The notes under the pieces: generated by a model
Seen by the model: only the letters and a program-made list of their open reading frames with translations
Databases searched by the model: none
What the model was told of the DNA's origin: nothing
Shown here: in pieces, positions 28,610 through 37,070 of the stretch
Position numbering within the stretch: position 1 is the first letter of the stretch
How the letters are laid out: every line of letters starts with the position of its first letter
Source of the DNA: Acinetobacter calcoaceticus
Lineage (GTDB): Bacteria; Pseudomonadota; Gammaproteobacteria; Pseudomonadales; Moraxellaceae
Reading direction: 5' to 3'
Length of the DNA stretch: 64,000 nucleotides
NCBI RefSeq assembly: GCF_900520355.1
Contig: NZ_LS999521.1
Span: 3,410,001-3,474,000 of the forward strand
Position numbers and translations under genes: made by a program

Positions 28610-29365
28610 TTAAGGGGTTAAATCAAAGGGTTGCTCTGCTTTAATTGGGTAAGCAATCCCATTTTCCATATAAGGTTTAAATTTCGCACCGCGAACAGCA
28701 CGGACAACTTTGTCATCTAGACTTGAAATACCACTACTTCTGGTCACTCGCACATTAATAATCTTGCCTTTTTCATCGGCTTCAATCAGTACCATGACAG
28801 AGCGTGCTTCGCCTTGTAAATCTTTTGAAGAAACTGTTAATCGTGGTGAACGACTCCACTGTACACCCGAACCACCAATTGAAACTCGTTTCGGTGATAG
28901 ATCAGGAGCAGATTGAGCTTTAGGAGCTTCTTGTACAACTGGCTTTGGTTTCTCAACTACTTTTTCAGTGACTGTCGTCGTCGTTGTCACCACTTTGGTT
29001 TCAACTTTAGGTTCTGTCTTTACTGTTTCTTTTGGAGTTTCAGCCTTTTTCACCTGTTGAATCTTTTCCACTTTTTTCGGTGGCGTTACAGGTTTTTCAA
29101 CAACTTTAACTTCCTTCACTTCTTTCTTAGGTTCCGTTTTTTTTGGCGGTTCCTTTGGCTTAGGAGGTAGTGGTTTTGGTTGCTCTTGAATTTTTACGAA
29201 ACGTACCTGTAAAGGTTTCTTCTCGATTGGCTTTAATTCAGCAGGCTTAATATGGTTGACTGCCCATAAAACCCCGATATGACCAATTGCAACCGCAATT
29301 AGTGCTGTGATGACTTTCTTTTTCATCGGATTGGGAGAATTTAAGGCTGCGGAAGATTGACTCAT
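28610..29365 (-). CDS. tonB: Energy transducer TonB
   Basis: Periplasm-spanning protein that transmits proton-motive force from ExbBD to outer-membrane receptors. Its 251 residues have an N-terminal anchor helix (about 17-33, VITALIAVAIGHIGVLWAV), a long Pro/Lys/Glu/Val-rich linker (about 50-150), and a C-terminal domain. TonB signatures there are SSGISSLDDKVVRAVRGAKFKPYMENG and the final PIKAEQPFDLTP. It is the first gene of tonB-exbB-exbD. A partial Fur-like palindrome sits about 100 bp upstream. Confidence 0.93.
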   Translation of the reverse strand: MSQSSAALNSPNPMKKKVITALIAVAIGHIGVLWAVNHIKPAELKPIEKKPLQVRFVKIQEQPKPLPPKPKEPPKKTEPKKEVKEVKVVEKPVTPPKKVEKIQQVKKAETPKETVKTEPKVETKVVTTTTTVTEKVVEKPKPVVQEAPKAQSAPDLSPKRVSIGGSGVQWSRSPRLTVSSKDLQGEARSVMVLIEADEKGKIINVRVTRSSGISSLDDKVVRAVRGAKFKPYMENGIAYPIKAEQPFDLTP

Positions 29366-29703
29366 AAGAATCTAATTACCTAATGGATGATGATTTCCGA
29401 TTTCTATTTATAGAAACGATTTCAAACATCGGATAGAACAATAAAGTGCCACAATAATAAATGAGAAGTGTTTTCATTTGCAACTATTTTTTGAGAAAAT
29501 CATCTGCGCTATGTCACCCATTTGTAACTATTGAGTGTCTTTACTTTAGTTTTCTCATAGTTACATCAGTGTTGATCACTTGCTCATCATTCACTTAATC
29601 AAATTTGTATTGCTTGAATAATTTCATATTGAACAAAACCAATATTACCACAGACCTATCCAATCACTGATACGTTATATCATTCCAAATGTATTTTGAA
29701 TAT
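29366..29703. other. Intergenic region upstream of tonB
   Basis: An AT-rich gap of about 340 bp between the tonB start and the purU terminator. Apart from the Fur-like palindrome at 29462-29476, no ORF, repeat or strong hairpin was found. The tonB promoter must lie in its left part. Confidence 0.5.
29462..29476 (-). promoter_or_regulatory. Possible Fur box of the tonB operon
   Basis: TGAGAAGTGTTTTCA matches the 7-1-7 Fur pattern TGATAAT-N-ATTATCA at 10 of 14 positions, and the mismatches are symmetric. It lies 97-111 bp before tonB, a little far unless the leader is long. Confidence 0.35.
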
Positions 29704-29732
29704 AAAAAAACACGCAAGAAGCGTGCTTTTTT
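29704..29732 (-). terminator. Terminator downstream of purU
   Basis: CACGC / GCGTG flanked by A6 and T6 runs around a 5-base loop. Confidence 0.85.
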
Positions 29733-29746
29733 AGAATAAGCGTTAT

Positions 29747-30610
29747 TTAAAAAACAACGGTCTTATTACCATCTACAATAATACGGTCTTCTAAATGCCA
29801 CTTTACGGCACGAGCCAATACATTACGTTCTACATCTTCACCTAGCTCACGTAATTGCTCAACATTATAGTTATGGCTCACACGCTCAACGTCTTGCTCA
29901 ATAATTGGGCCTTGATCAAGGTCAGCAGTCACATAGTGAGCTGTCGCACCAATCAACTTCACACCTTTCTCATAAGCTTGCTTATATGGATTTGCACCCA
30001 CAAATGCTGGCAAGAAAGAATGGTGAATATTGATGATTTTCATTTCCCATTTCGCAACAAAATCTTCATTTAGAATCTGCATGTAACGAGCAAGAACTAA
30101 TAAATCATTGCCTTGCATCATTTCATCAATTTGCGCATAAGCTTCAGCTTTATTGTCTTTGGTGACTTTAATTACCGTAAATGGAATACCGAAGTTTTCA
30201 ACAGATTCACGTAAATCTTCATGATTTGAAATGACATGAGTAATTTCACAAGGTAATGAACCACGTGCATGACGCCATAACAACTCAAGCAATGCATGGT
30301 CAACTTTAGAAACTAAAATACCAATTTTTTTAACATCGTTTACGAAAGCAAGGCGCCATTGCATGCCATAACGCTCAGCAACGTTCGCAGCAAAAGTTTG
30401 AATTAATGCATCTTTACGCGACTGTAAATGATCAAGTTCAAATTCAACACGCATGAAATAACGTCCGCCCTGAGCTTCCGTCGCGTACTGATCAAGCGCG
30501 GTAATGTTTGCACCTTGGTGATACAAAAAGCTCGATACCGCTTGTACGATCCCTGGCTTGTCTTCACAAGTAATCAGTAAACGGGCTGTATTGGCAGTGG
30601 TCATATTCAT
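29747..30610 (-). CDS. purU: Formyltetrahydrofolate deformylase
   Basis: Hydrolyses 10-formyltetrahydrofolate to formate and tetrahydrofolate, balancing one-carbon pools. The 287 residues consist of an N-terminal ACT domain (about 10-85, LLITCEDKPGIVQAVSSFLYHQGANITALDQ) and a formyltransferase-like domain. IINIHHSFLPAFVGANPYKQAYEKGVKLIGATAHYV and DLDQGPIIEQD are its conserved blocks. The start could be ATG at 30610 or 30604; neither has a strong ribosome site. Confidence 0.94.
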   Translation of the reverse strand: MNMTTANTARLLITCEDKPGIVQAVSSFLYHQGANITALDQYATEAQGGRYFMRVEFELDHLQSRKDALIQTFAANVAERYGMQWRLAFVNDVKKIGILVSKVDHALLELLWRHARGSLPCEITHVISNHEDLRESVENFGIPFTVIKVTKDNKAEAYAQIDEMMQGNDLLVLARYMQILNEDFVAKWEMKIINIHHSFLPAFVGANPYKQAYEKGVKLIGATAHYVTADLDQGPIIEQDVERVSHNYNVEQLRELGEDVERNVLARAVKWHLEDRIIVDGNKTVVF

Positions 30611-30685
30611 TTGGTTAATATCACTTAATTGAGATAAATTTTTTAATAGGCCGAGTATTCTAGCGCCCTAAATAAACAAGTACAA

Positions 30686-31378
30686 CTATTCGTCTTTTAA
30701 GGACGATAAGCTGGCAAATAGATCTGAAGGGCCAAGAGATTCAAGCAACTGCTCATAAGTTGCTCGGCTTTCACCCATCAAATAAGGCCCTTCAAGGAAA
30801 ACCATTTGGCGTAATGCTTGCCAAACCCATTTTTCTTCTAAATGGTTATTGTCACTAATATGACCAGACATATATAAAAAGTTTGTCCAGTTTGTTAATA
30901 CAATCCAGAGGTTAATAATGAGCGCTTCAATTTCCGATGCCGTCATTTTCATAAGTCCTGCATCTACAAAGGCTTGATAAATCTTTTGTCCCTGTTGCAT
31001 GACCTGCCCCGCAAAACGCGGATAAATCTTTTTAAAGTCTTCGTTACTTTCAACTAAATGATAAACATCACGATGAATAAAACGGTAGCTCCATAACTGG
31101 CCACTGAGCACTTGAAAATAGTTGATTTTATCATTGGTCGTTAATGGTCTATCGTCAGGTAAAGAAAGTACTTCCAACGTCTCGGCCTGATATAGATACA
31201 TTAATTCCTTAATGATTTCATGCTTGTTCCGAAAATGATAATACAAGTTCCCGGGACTGATACCTAACTCCGCAGCAATATGATTGGTTGTAACCGACCG
31301 TTCACCTCGCTCGTTAAAAAGCTGCAAACTGATTTGTAAAATCCGGTCTTTTGTCTTCAGAGCTTTAGGTTGAGACAT
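30686..31378 (-). CDS. TetR-family transcriptional regulator
   Basis: A 230-residue repressor-type regulator. The N-terminal helix-turn-helix domain spans about 8-58 (KDRILQISLQLFNERGERSVTTNHIAAELGISPGNLYYHFRNKHEII); the rest is a helical ligand-binding and dimer domain whose ligand is unknown. It is divergent from the aldehyde dehydrogenase gene, and a 20-bp palindrome lies in that gene's promoter, so it most likely represses it and senses a related aldehyde or acid (inference). Start: ATG at 31378. Confidence 0.85.
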   Translation of the reverse strand: MSQPKALKTKDRILQISLQLFNERGERSVTTNHIAAELGISPGNLYYHFRNKHEIIKELMYLYQAETLEVLSLPDDRPLTTNDKINYFQVLSGQLWSYRFIHRDVYHLVESNEDFKKIYPRFAGQVMQQGQKIYQAFVDAGLMKMTASEIEALIINLWIVLTNWTNFLYMSGHISDNNHLEEKWVWQALRQMVFLEGPYLMGESRATYEQLLESLGPSDLFASLSSLKDE

Positions 31379-31430
31379 TTTAATAACCTTTAATAATTCA
31401 AATGGTTAAGACTTAAACACATAAACTGAC

Positions 31431-31459
31431 TTGACTATTTAGAGTATTTACTCTAAAAA
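31431..31459 (+). promoter_or_regulatory. Aldehyde dehydrogenase promoter with a TetR-type operator in the spacer
   Basis: -35 TTGACT (31431-31436) and -10 TAAAAA (31454-31459) are 17 bp apart. The perfect palindrome TTTAGAGTA-TT-TACTCTAAA (31438-31457) fills the spacer, so a bound repressor would block polymerase. Confidence 0.6.
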
Positions 31460-31490
31460 ATAAACATATCAATATATTTGGTAAGTACCG

Positions 31491-32939
31491 ATGAACAGTC
31501 AAACAAAAACAAATCCAGAGACTCAGCTTCCTTATGATGTTAAGCATTTACATGATTTGCTTGAACAACAAAAGCTTGCTTATTTACGTCATCCGGTACC
31601 CACTGCTAAAGAGCGTATTGATCGTTTAGCTCGTCTTAAAAGAGTCTTGGTAAAATATCAAGATCAGATTGCCGACGCAATTAACCTTGATTATGGCAAT
31701 CGTGCAGTTATGGAAACAAAAATTGGTGAGTTACTCACCAGTTTGGAACAAATCAAATATTATAGTAAACATCTGACAGCGTGGATGAAACCTTCAAAAC
31801 GCCATATCAGTGTATTACATCAACCCGCAAAAGGTTGGGTACAATATCAACCTATGGGTGTAATTGGTATTATTACACCATGGAATTATCCATTGCTGCT
31901 CTCAGTTGGGCCATTAATTTGTGCGCTGGCAGCGGGCAACCATGCAATGATCAAAATTTCTAGTGCCTCTCCAAACTTTGGACGAGTTCTTGAAAGTGCA
32001 TTAGCAGAGGCATTCCCACAAGAACTAGTTGCTGTGGTGAATGGTGGTGGTGTTATTTCAGATGCTTTTAGTCATTTGCCTTTTGATAAAATGATTTTCA
32101 CAGGCTCAACTTCTGTTGGTAAAACAGTCATGGCAGCCGCAGCTCAAAATCTAGTTCCTGTTATTCTTGAATTAGGCGGAAAATCTCCTGCACTTGTGCA
32201 TGCATCAATGGATATGAAAGATGTGGCCCAACGTATTGCTGTAGGGAAATTATGGAATGCAGGACAAACTTGTGTTGCACCTGACCATATTTTCTTACCG
32301 CGCGGAAAAACTGCTGAGTTCATCGAAAACTTTAAATTGATTGTGGCTGGTATGTATCCACACTTCCGCAATAATCAAGATTACACTTCTATTATTAATG
32401 ACAAGCAATACAACCGTATTCAGGGCTACCTTGAAAATGCCCGCGATCAAGGTGCTCGTATTGTTGAAATTAACCCACAAAATGAAATTTTAGATGATGT
32501 CCGTAAAATTGCGCCGACTTTAGTTACAGGCGTAACAACTGCAATGGACATTATGCAAAATGAAATTTTTGGTCCTATCCTGCCAATTTTAGAATATGAC
32601 CAGCTAGAAGAAGTCGTCGAATTCATTAATAGTCGTCCACGTCCTCTAGCGATGTATTATTTCGACTATGATCAGGCGCGTGCTGATTATGTTGCACAGC
32701 ACACCCACTCAGGACATTTCGGAATCAACATGGTTATTACCCATGTGGCTCAGGATGATTTACCGTTTGGAGGAATTGGGGCATCAGGTATGGGTAAATA
32801 TCACGGACCAGAGGGCTTTTTTAGCCTTTCTCATGAACGTTCGGTAATGTCAAATCCAAAACTTTATAGCCTTAAATACATTCTTCCACCGTTCAATAAG
32901 CCCATTCATCGTTTCATTTCGAAAACCTTGTTGCGCTAA
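31491..32939 (+). CDS. NAD(P)-dependent aldehyde dehydrogenase, coniferyl-aldehyde-dehydrogenase-like
   Basis: A 482-residue oxidoreductase of the class 3-like branch to which coniferyl aldehyde dehydrogenases belong. The catalytic Cys261 lies in NAGQTCVAPDH, the general base Glu227 in LELGGKSPAL, and the cofactor site in ITPWNYPLLLS (128-138) and FTGSTSVGK (203-211). The residue after the cofactor Lys is Ile (MIKISS), where MIKPSE is common. A hydrophobic basic C-terminal tail (LKYILPPFNKPIHRF) resembles membrane-associating fatty aldehyde dehydrogenases. The true substrate is uncertain. It is divergent from a TetR regulator. Confidence 0.82.
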   Translation: MNSQTKTNPETQLPYDVKHLHDLLEQQKLAYLRHPVPTAKERIDRLARLKRVLVKYQDQIADAINLDYGNRAVMETKIGELLTSLEQIKYYSKHLTAWMKPSKRHISVLHQPAKGWVQYQPMGVIGIITPWNYPLLLSVGPLICALAAGNHAMIKISSASPNFGRVLESALAEAFPQELVAVVNGGGVISDAFSHLPFDKMIFTGSTSVGKTVMAAAAQNLVPVILELGGKSPALVHASMDMKDVAQRIAVGKLWNAGQTCVAPDHIFLPRGKTAEFIENFKLIVAGMYPHFRNNQDYTSIINDKQYNRIQGYLENARDQGARIVEINPQNEILDDVRKIAPTLVTGVTTAMDIMQNEIFGPILPILEYDQLEEVVEFINSRPRPLAMYYFDYDQARADYVAQHTHSGHFGINMVITHVAQDDLPFGGIGASGMGKYHGPEGFFSLSHERSVMSNPKLYSLKYILPPFNKPIHRFISKTLLR

Positions 32940-32945
32940 CTGATC

Positions 32946-32983
32946 AAGGCATGATCTGTTATACTAAATCATGCCTCGTTTTT
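32946..32983 (+). terminator. Terminator of the aldehyde dehydrogenase gene
   Basis: GGCATGAT (32948-32955) pairs with ATCATGCC (32968-32975) and is followed by TCG and a T run. Confidence 0.75.
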
Positions 32984-32994
32984 ACCAATTCCGC

Positions 32995-33023
32995 TTGTCT
33001 TTTAATCGTATTTTTGGTATAAA
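32995..33023 (+). promoter_or_regulatory. Promoter of rpmB-rpmG
   Basis: -35 TTGTCT (32995-33000), a 17-bp spacer, and -10 TATAAA (33018-33023), followed by a GC-rich discriminator (ACGCCCC) as at stringently controlled ribosomal-protein promoters. Confidence 0.6.
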
Positions 33024-33106
33024 ACGCCCCTTGAATGAATTCATCCGTTTACATTTAGTATGACTGGCCACAGATTTGCTGTTGGCTGAATCAATGGAGT
33101 TACACC

Positions 33107-33343
33107 ATGTCTAAGGTTTGCCAAGTTACCGGCAAGCGTCCAGTCGTTGGTAACAACGTCTCACACGCCAACAACAAAACCAAGCGCCGGTTCGAGCCGA
33201 ACCTGCACCACCACCGTTTCTGGTTAGAAAGCGAAAAACGTTTTGTACGTCTTCGTTTAACCACTAAAGGTATGCGTATTATTGACAAATTGGGTATCGA
33301 AAAGGTTGTTGCAGACCTTCGTGCTCAAGGTCAAAAGATCTAA
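33107..33343 (+). CDS. rpmB: 50S ribosomal protein L28
   Basis: Small basic protein of the large ribosomal subunit, 78 residues, the usual length. The N terminus [34 protein letters not shown] is the L28 signature, and [17 protein letters not shown] closes the fold. The ribosome site is GGAG. rpmG follows 12 bp later in the standard rpmB-rpmG pair. Confidence 0.97.
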
Positions 33344-33355
33344 GGAGTCTGAACA

Positions 33356-33511
33356 ATGCGTGATAAGATTCGTCTCGTTTCTACAGCTGGTACAGGTTAT
33401 TTCTATACCACGACTAAAAACAAACGTACTATGCCGGAAAAAATGGAAATCAAAAAATTTGATCCAAAAATCCGTCAACACGTGATTTTCAAAGAAGCTA
33501 AAATCAAATAA
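33356..33511 (+). CDS. rpmG: 50S ribosomal protein L33
   Basis: A 51-residue ribosomal protein, [20 protein letters not shown] onward, ending FKEAKIK. The start has AAGGAG 8 bases upstream. The zinc-binding CxxC pairs found in some L33 forms are absent, so this is the zinc-independent (C-minus) type. It is co-transcribed with rpmB. Confidence 0.96.
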   Translation: MRDKIRLVSTAGTGYFYTTTKNKRTMPEKMEIKKFDPKIRQHVIFKEAKIK

Positions 33512-33523
33512 TTTTAGCCTCGC

Positions 33524-33557
33524 AAAAAAACGACTTCACAATGAAGTCGTTTTTTTT
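33524..33557 (+). terminator. Terminator of rpmB-rpmG
   Basis: AAACGACTTCA / TGAAGTCGTTT with long A and T runs on either side. Confidence 0.92.
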
Positions 33558-33662
33558 TGCATTTTTTTTATACGTAACTTTTTTTTGTTAAACTTTCCAT
33601 ATATTTCGCCTTGGCATTTTTTATGCTTGTCTTTAGCCTAACTCACGTAAAAGGAGTTTTTA

Positions 33663-35372
33663 GTGCCGCATGACGTAGATTTAATTATTTTACTTGCTGT
33701 TGGTTTCGGCGTTGCCCTCATTTTTGGCTATATTGCAGCCCGATTAAGACTTCCCCCTCTTATCGGCTATTTAATTGCCGGAATTATTATTAGCCCGAAT
33801 ACCCCGGGTATAGAAGCAGATATTCATCTTGCGAACCAACTTGCAGAACTCGGTGTCATGTTTCTGATGTTTGGTGTAGGAATGCACTTTTCATTAAATG
33901 ACCTATTGCTTGTTCGCCGTATTGCCCTACCAGGCGCGATTTTACAAATTGCGGTCGCTACCCTGTTGGGAGTTGGCGTATCCATGCTATGGGGATGGAG
34001 CTTTGGCTCTGCACTCGTTTTTGGCTTAAGTCTGTCGTGTGCGAGTACGGTCGTATTATTAAAAGCTTTAGGGGACAGAGGCCTTTTAGATTCAGTCAAC
34101 GGCAAAATTGCTGTGGGGTGGCTGCTGGTCGAAGATCTAGTGATGGTACTGGTTTTAGTCCTACTTCCAGCCACCGCTGTTTTATTAGGTGGCAAAGCCC
34201 CTGAAGGTGCTGATAGCAACATCTGGTTAACGCTTGGGATAACTTTATTAAAAGTAATTGGCTTCATTGCCTTTATGCTTATTGTGGGTAAACGTGTTGT
34301 TCCTATCATCATGCAGTTTGTTGCGCGTTTAGGTTCAAGAGAGTTATTTACCCTCACTGTTGTTGCAGCTGCTGTTTCAATCGCCTACGGATCTTATGCC
34401 ATTTTTGGGGTTTCCATGGCACTAGGCGCATTCTTTGCTGGGATGGTTGTTAAAGAATCGGACTTTAGTCATCGTGCAGAAGAGGAAACGCTTCCACTAC
34501 GTGAAATTTTCTCAATTCTGTTTTTTGTTTCTGTGGGAATGCTGTTTGACCCAAATATTCTTGTAGAACGTCCACTACATATTTTGGCTGTTATCGCAAT
34601 TATCATGGTGGGGAAAACACTTGCGGCAATGGCTTTGGTTTTATTCTTTCGTTATCCCATCAATACAGCCCTTACAGTGGGGGCGAGTTTGGCCCAAATT
34701 GGTGAGTTCTCGTTTATTTTAGCAACTCTCGGTGTCTCATTAGGTTTATTAACTTTAGAAGCACAAAATCTGATTCTGGCAGGTGCTTTATTTTCAATTA
34801 CGCTCAACTCTTTTATATTCTCAGCCATTGAACCTGTACAACGCTGGATTCGAGAGCGCTCTCACTTAGCCCGACTTCTTGAACGTAGTGGCGACCCATT
34901 AGCAATGTTACCCGATGAAGTTGATCAAGCTTACTTACGCGATCAGGTCGTTATTGTCGGATATGGTGGTGTTGGACGACGTATTACTGAAAATTTAATT
35001 AATGAAAATATTAAAGTCGTTATTGCCGAAGAGAATCGTGAAATCGTAGAAAAGCTACGTCATTCGAACATTGCTGCTGTGAGTGGTGTGGCAACTGAAC
35101 CAAGTGTTTTAATTCAAGCACACATTATGCATGCAAGACTCTTGGTGATCTCACCTATGGATATTTTGGACATTCACCGTATTGTGGCTATTGCCAAGCA
35201 ATTAAACCCTCAAATTCAGGTGTTAATTTGCGCGGAAAGTAAAGAAGAAGCTGCGGTGATCAGAGATGAAAATATTGGTGAAGTGTTCTATGCCAAAGAG
35301 GAAATGGCAAAGAATATGAGCCATCATATATTAAATCAGATCGAGCTTGCCCATCAGTCAACTATTCATTAA
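33663..35372 (+). CDS. CPA2-family cation:proton antiporter with RCK domain (YbaL-like)
   Basis: A 569-residue inner-membrane transporter. About twelve membrane helices fill residues 5-385; the motifs LPPLIGYLIAGIIISPNTPG, SLSCASTVVLLKALGDRG and WLLVEDLVMVLVLVLLP are typical of KefB/YbaL antiporters. After a linker comes a cytoplasmic RCK/TrkA-N domain (about 415-545) with nucleotide-binding VVIVGYGGVGRR. YbaL-type proteins exchange K+ or Na+ for H+; the ion is not decidable here. The start is GTG at 33663, with AAGGAG 8 bases upstream. It differs from KefB/KefC in lacking an adjacent ancillary oxidoreductase gene. Confidence 0.85.
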   Translation: MPHDVDLIILLAVGFGVALIFGYIAARLRLPPLIGYLIAGIIISPNTPGIEADIHLANQLAELGVMFLMFGVGMHFSLNDLLLVRRIALPGAILQIAVATLLGVGVSMLWGWSFGSALVFGLSLSCASTVVLLKALGDRGLLDSVNGKIAVGWLLVEDLVMVLVLVLLPATAVLLGGKAPEGADSNIWLTLGITLLKVIGFIAFMLIVGKRVVPIIMQFVARLGSRELFTLTVVAAAVSIAYGSYAIFGVSMALGAFFAGMVVKESDFSHRAEEETLPLREIFSILFFVSVGMLFDPNILVERPLHILAVIAIIMVGKTLAAMALVLFFRYPINTALTVGASLAQIGEFSFILATLGVSLGLLTLEAQNLILAGALFSITLNSFIFSAIEPVQRWIRERSHLARLLERSGDPLAMLPDEVDQAYLRDQVVIVGYGGVGRRITENLINENIKVVIAEENREIVEKLRHSNIAAVSGVATEPSVLIQAHIMHARLLVISPMDILDIHRIVAIAKQLNPQIQVLICAESKEEAAVIRDENIGEVFYAKEEMAKNMSHHILNQIELAHQSTIH

Positions 35373-35378
35373 CCCAAT

Positions 35379-35410
35379 AAAAAAAGCGTACTCAAGAGTA
35401 CGCTTTTTTT
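35379..35410. terminator. Bidirectional terminator after the antiporter gene
   Basis: AAAAAAGCGTACTC and GAGTACGCTTTTTT around a 2-base loop, between converging genes. It overlaps the last bases of the next minus-strand gene. Confidence 0.9.
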
Positions 35411-35687
35411 AACTCAAGAATTTAGGCTGTTCGTCTAATACCTCAGCCTGCCACTCGTTTACCTGCTTTTCAAGCAGCCCAAACAATGCAGCCTGAATCA
35501 TATGCTGAGCAACAACTGGAGTTTGCTCACCCAAGATTGCTTTTACTTCATCGCTAAATTGAATTTTAACCAAGGGTTCATTCTCAGAACCTGCATTACG
35601 CAAGGCGAGTTCGCCACCTTCGAGTTGGACTAATTCCAAAACGGCTTCTTGATTCCCAAATAACTCTTTCAATTGCTGTATAGACAT
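35409..35687 (-). CDS. Small conserved protein of unknown function
   Basis: A 92-residue acidic cytoplasmic protein, MSIQQLKELFGNQEAVLELV to DEQPKFLS. The ATG at 35687 has GGAGGAAG 5 bases upstream, which makes it a much better start than the in-frame codon 17 residues earlier. No membrane helix or signal peptide. No family was recognised. A gap of about 110 bp separates it from the upstream gene on the same strand. Confidence 0.65.
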   Translation of the reverse strand: MSIQQLKELFGNQEAVLELVQLEGGELALRNAGSENEPLVKIQFSDEVKAILGEQTPVVAQHMIQAALFGLLEKQVNEWQAEVLDEQPKFLS

Positions 35688-35799
35688 ATACTTCCTCCAT
35701 GTTTCAACATGGTGGCAAAGCACCCTTGCACTTTGCATCTCTTGTCTTATTTATATAGGCACACCTGGAGTAAATTTCAAGCACTCAGGCAGTTTAATT

Positions 35800-36303
35800 T
35801 TAGAACTCGACCATTTCATTACGAAAACCATCAATTAAATGACTTAATTCGCGATGCCATTCACGCAAAATCTTAACATCTGGTAACCAAGATTGTGGAC
35901 CTTGAGTGACTTTAATAATCAGGTTAGAAGATGTTTCTTCTTCAGGGGTCGGCTCTTTAGGTTCTGGCGCATATTGGCACATACGATAAGCTCGTTTTAA
36001 TTCAGCAACGAAGCCATCTTTTGCCAATTGTTGCAAAACGGACACTTCAGGAGAAACTTGCCCTTTTGCCGCCATATGTTCCTCAATAGATTTTAAGGTA
36101 GGTTGCAAATCATTTAAACGGTAATAACGTACCAATTCTTGTAAGAAAGCTAACATTGCGCCATGTAAGTGGAATACAGCTGCTTCACGATAAGCTTGTA
36201 TCTGTTGCACATGATCGGTCTGTTCTGCCTGTTGACACGCTAAGCGCGCAAAATAGAGCTTCTGATTGGTACGATCGGCATGATAACGAGCAACACGTGA
36301 CAT
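35800..36303 (-). CDS. Conserved protein, probably DUF6586 family
   Basis: A 167-residue helical cytoplasmic protein. The N-terminal half is a helical bundle (RTNQKLYFARLACQQAEQ, AYREAAVFHLHGAMLAFLQELVRYYRL). The C terminus has a Pro/Glu linker (EPKEPTPEEE, about 113-122) and the segment LREWHRELSHLIDGFRNEMVEF. The layout fits small proteins labelled DUF6586 in Pseudomonas and Acinetobacter, recalled from memory and not searched. Function is unknown. Confidence 0.6.
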   Translation of the reverse strand: MSRVARYHADRTNQKLYFARLACQQAEQTDHVQQIQAYREAAVFHLHGAMLAFLQELVRYYRLNDLQPTLKSIEEHMAAKGQVSPEVSVLQQLAKDGFVAELKRAYRMCQYAPEPKEPTPEEETSSNLIIKVTQGPQSWLPDVKILREWHRELSHLIDGFRNEMVEF

Positions 36304-36384
36304 AACTAAACTTTCCTGTTCTAAAATCGCTATTGCAACAGCTATTCTTTAGCTTAACGACTCCATTAATAAAATCAACGTTAT

Positions 36385-36750
36385 TTATGGTAAATCCAGC
36401 TCAACCTGATAAATTTTACGTTTAGCTAAAGTTTTTAATGGCTGCCTTATAGGACGGACATTACTTAGAACCCAAGCAAAATACCCTTCGTCCCAAGCAG
36501 TTGCACACACAGACTCAATTTCATTATTTCGCCAAGCATGAATAGAGTCGACATCAACCAAAGCGACAGCAATTCCCTCTTCTTCATCAGTATCTTTGAC
36601 CAGATAATTCTGATTTTCGACAATTAATAGATCTTTCACTGGTAACTGTGCAAGCGCCCATGAACGCACTTCAAGTGTTTTTATACCTTCAGCTATGCGA
36701 ATACCATTTGGCGCGACAATCGAAAGAGCTAAAAACTGTCTTTTCGCAAT
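36385..36750 (-). CDS. ASCH-domain protein, probable ATT start
   Basis: ASCH domains are RNA-binding, PUA-like folds. The obvious start (GTG at 36669) would give 94 residues and cut off the conserved core. The frame stays open upstream and encodes LALSIVAPNGIRIAEGIK followed by TLEVRSWALAQ, the canonical ASCH N terminus. The only codons able to start it in that stretch are ATT or ATA. ATT at 36750 has GGAAGAG 9 bases upstream and lies two codons after the stop of the RRM gene, in the same frame. This yields 121 residues. Alternatives are a gene that has lost its ATG, or readthrough from the RRM gene. Confidence 0.6.
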   Translation of the reverse strand: MAKRQFLALSIVAPNGIRIAEGIKTLEVRSWALAQLPVKDLLIVENQNYLVKDTDEEEGIAVALVDVDSIHAWRNNEIESVCATAWDEGYFAWVLSNVRPIRQPLKTLAKRKIYQVELDLP

Positions 36751-36756
36751 AAAGAC

Positions 36757-36996
36757 TTACTCTTCCGCTGCTTTAACGCGAATTCCATTGCCTTTAACTT
36801 TAAGCAAGTTTAAGCCTTTAATTGCCTTAATTGCTTCACGTGGGTTAGGCATTTCAACAAAACCAAAACCTTTCGATTTACCTGTGTCTTTATCAGTAAC
36901 AAGAACACACGTTTCAACTTTACCAAATGCTTTGAATAACTCTAAAATTTCAGTTTCACTCACAGCACGATCTAAATTACGAACTAATATCTTCAT
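36757..36996 (-). CDS. RRM-domain RNA-binding protein
   Basis: A 79-residue protein that is a single RNA recognition motif. RNP2 is ILVRNL (3-8), RNP1 is KGFGFVEM (42-49), and the hydrophobic core LELFKAFGKVETC and AIKAIKGLNLL fit the fold. Bacterial single-RRM proteins are thought to act as RNA chaperones, often in cold adaptation (family knowledge). It directly precedes the ASCH gene, another predicted RNA binder, in the same frame. Confidence 0.88.
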   Translation of the reverse strand: MKILVRNLDRAVSETEILELFKAFGKVETCVLVTDKDTGKSKGFGFVEMPNPREAIKAIKGLNLLKVKGNGIRVKAAEE

Positions 36997-37070
36997 TTTC
37001 TAACCTTAATTGGCAATAAAAGGGAGCAGCCAATATATATTTAAGTAATCACAGTGTCTTATACAGTAGT

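Noticed and set aside
28913..29170. Plus-strand ORF rich in Phe and Arg opposite tonB
   Set aside because: It is the antisense image of the Lys/Pro repeats in the TonB linker.
33824..34357. Minus-strand ORF of 177 codons inside the antiporter gene
   Set aside because: Long only because the sense gene is stop-poor in that frame; the sense strand encodes a full transporter.
36695..37003. Plus-strand ORF of 102 codons across the RRM gene
   Set aside because: Fully antisense to the RRM gene and the start of the ASCH gene, both of which have clear domains.
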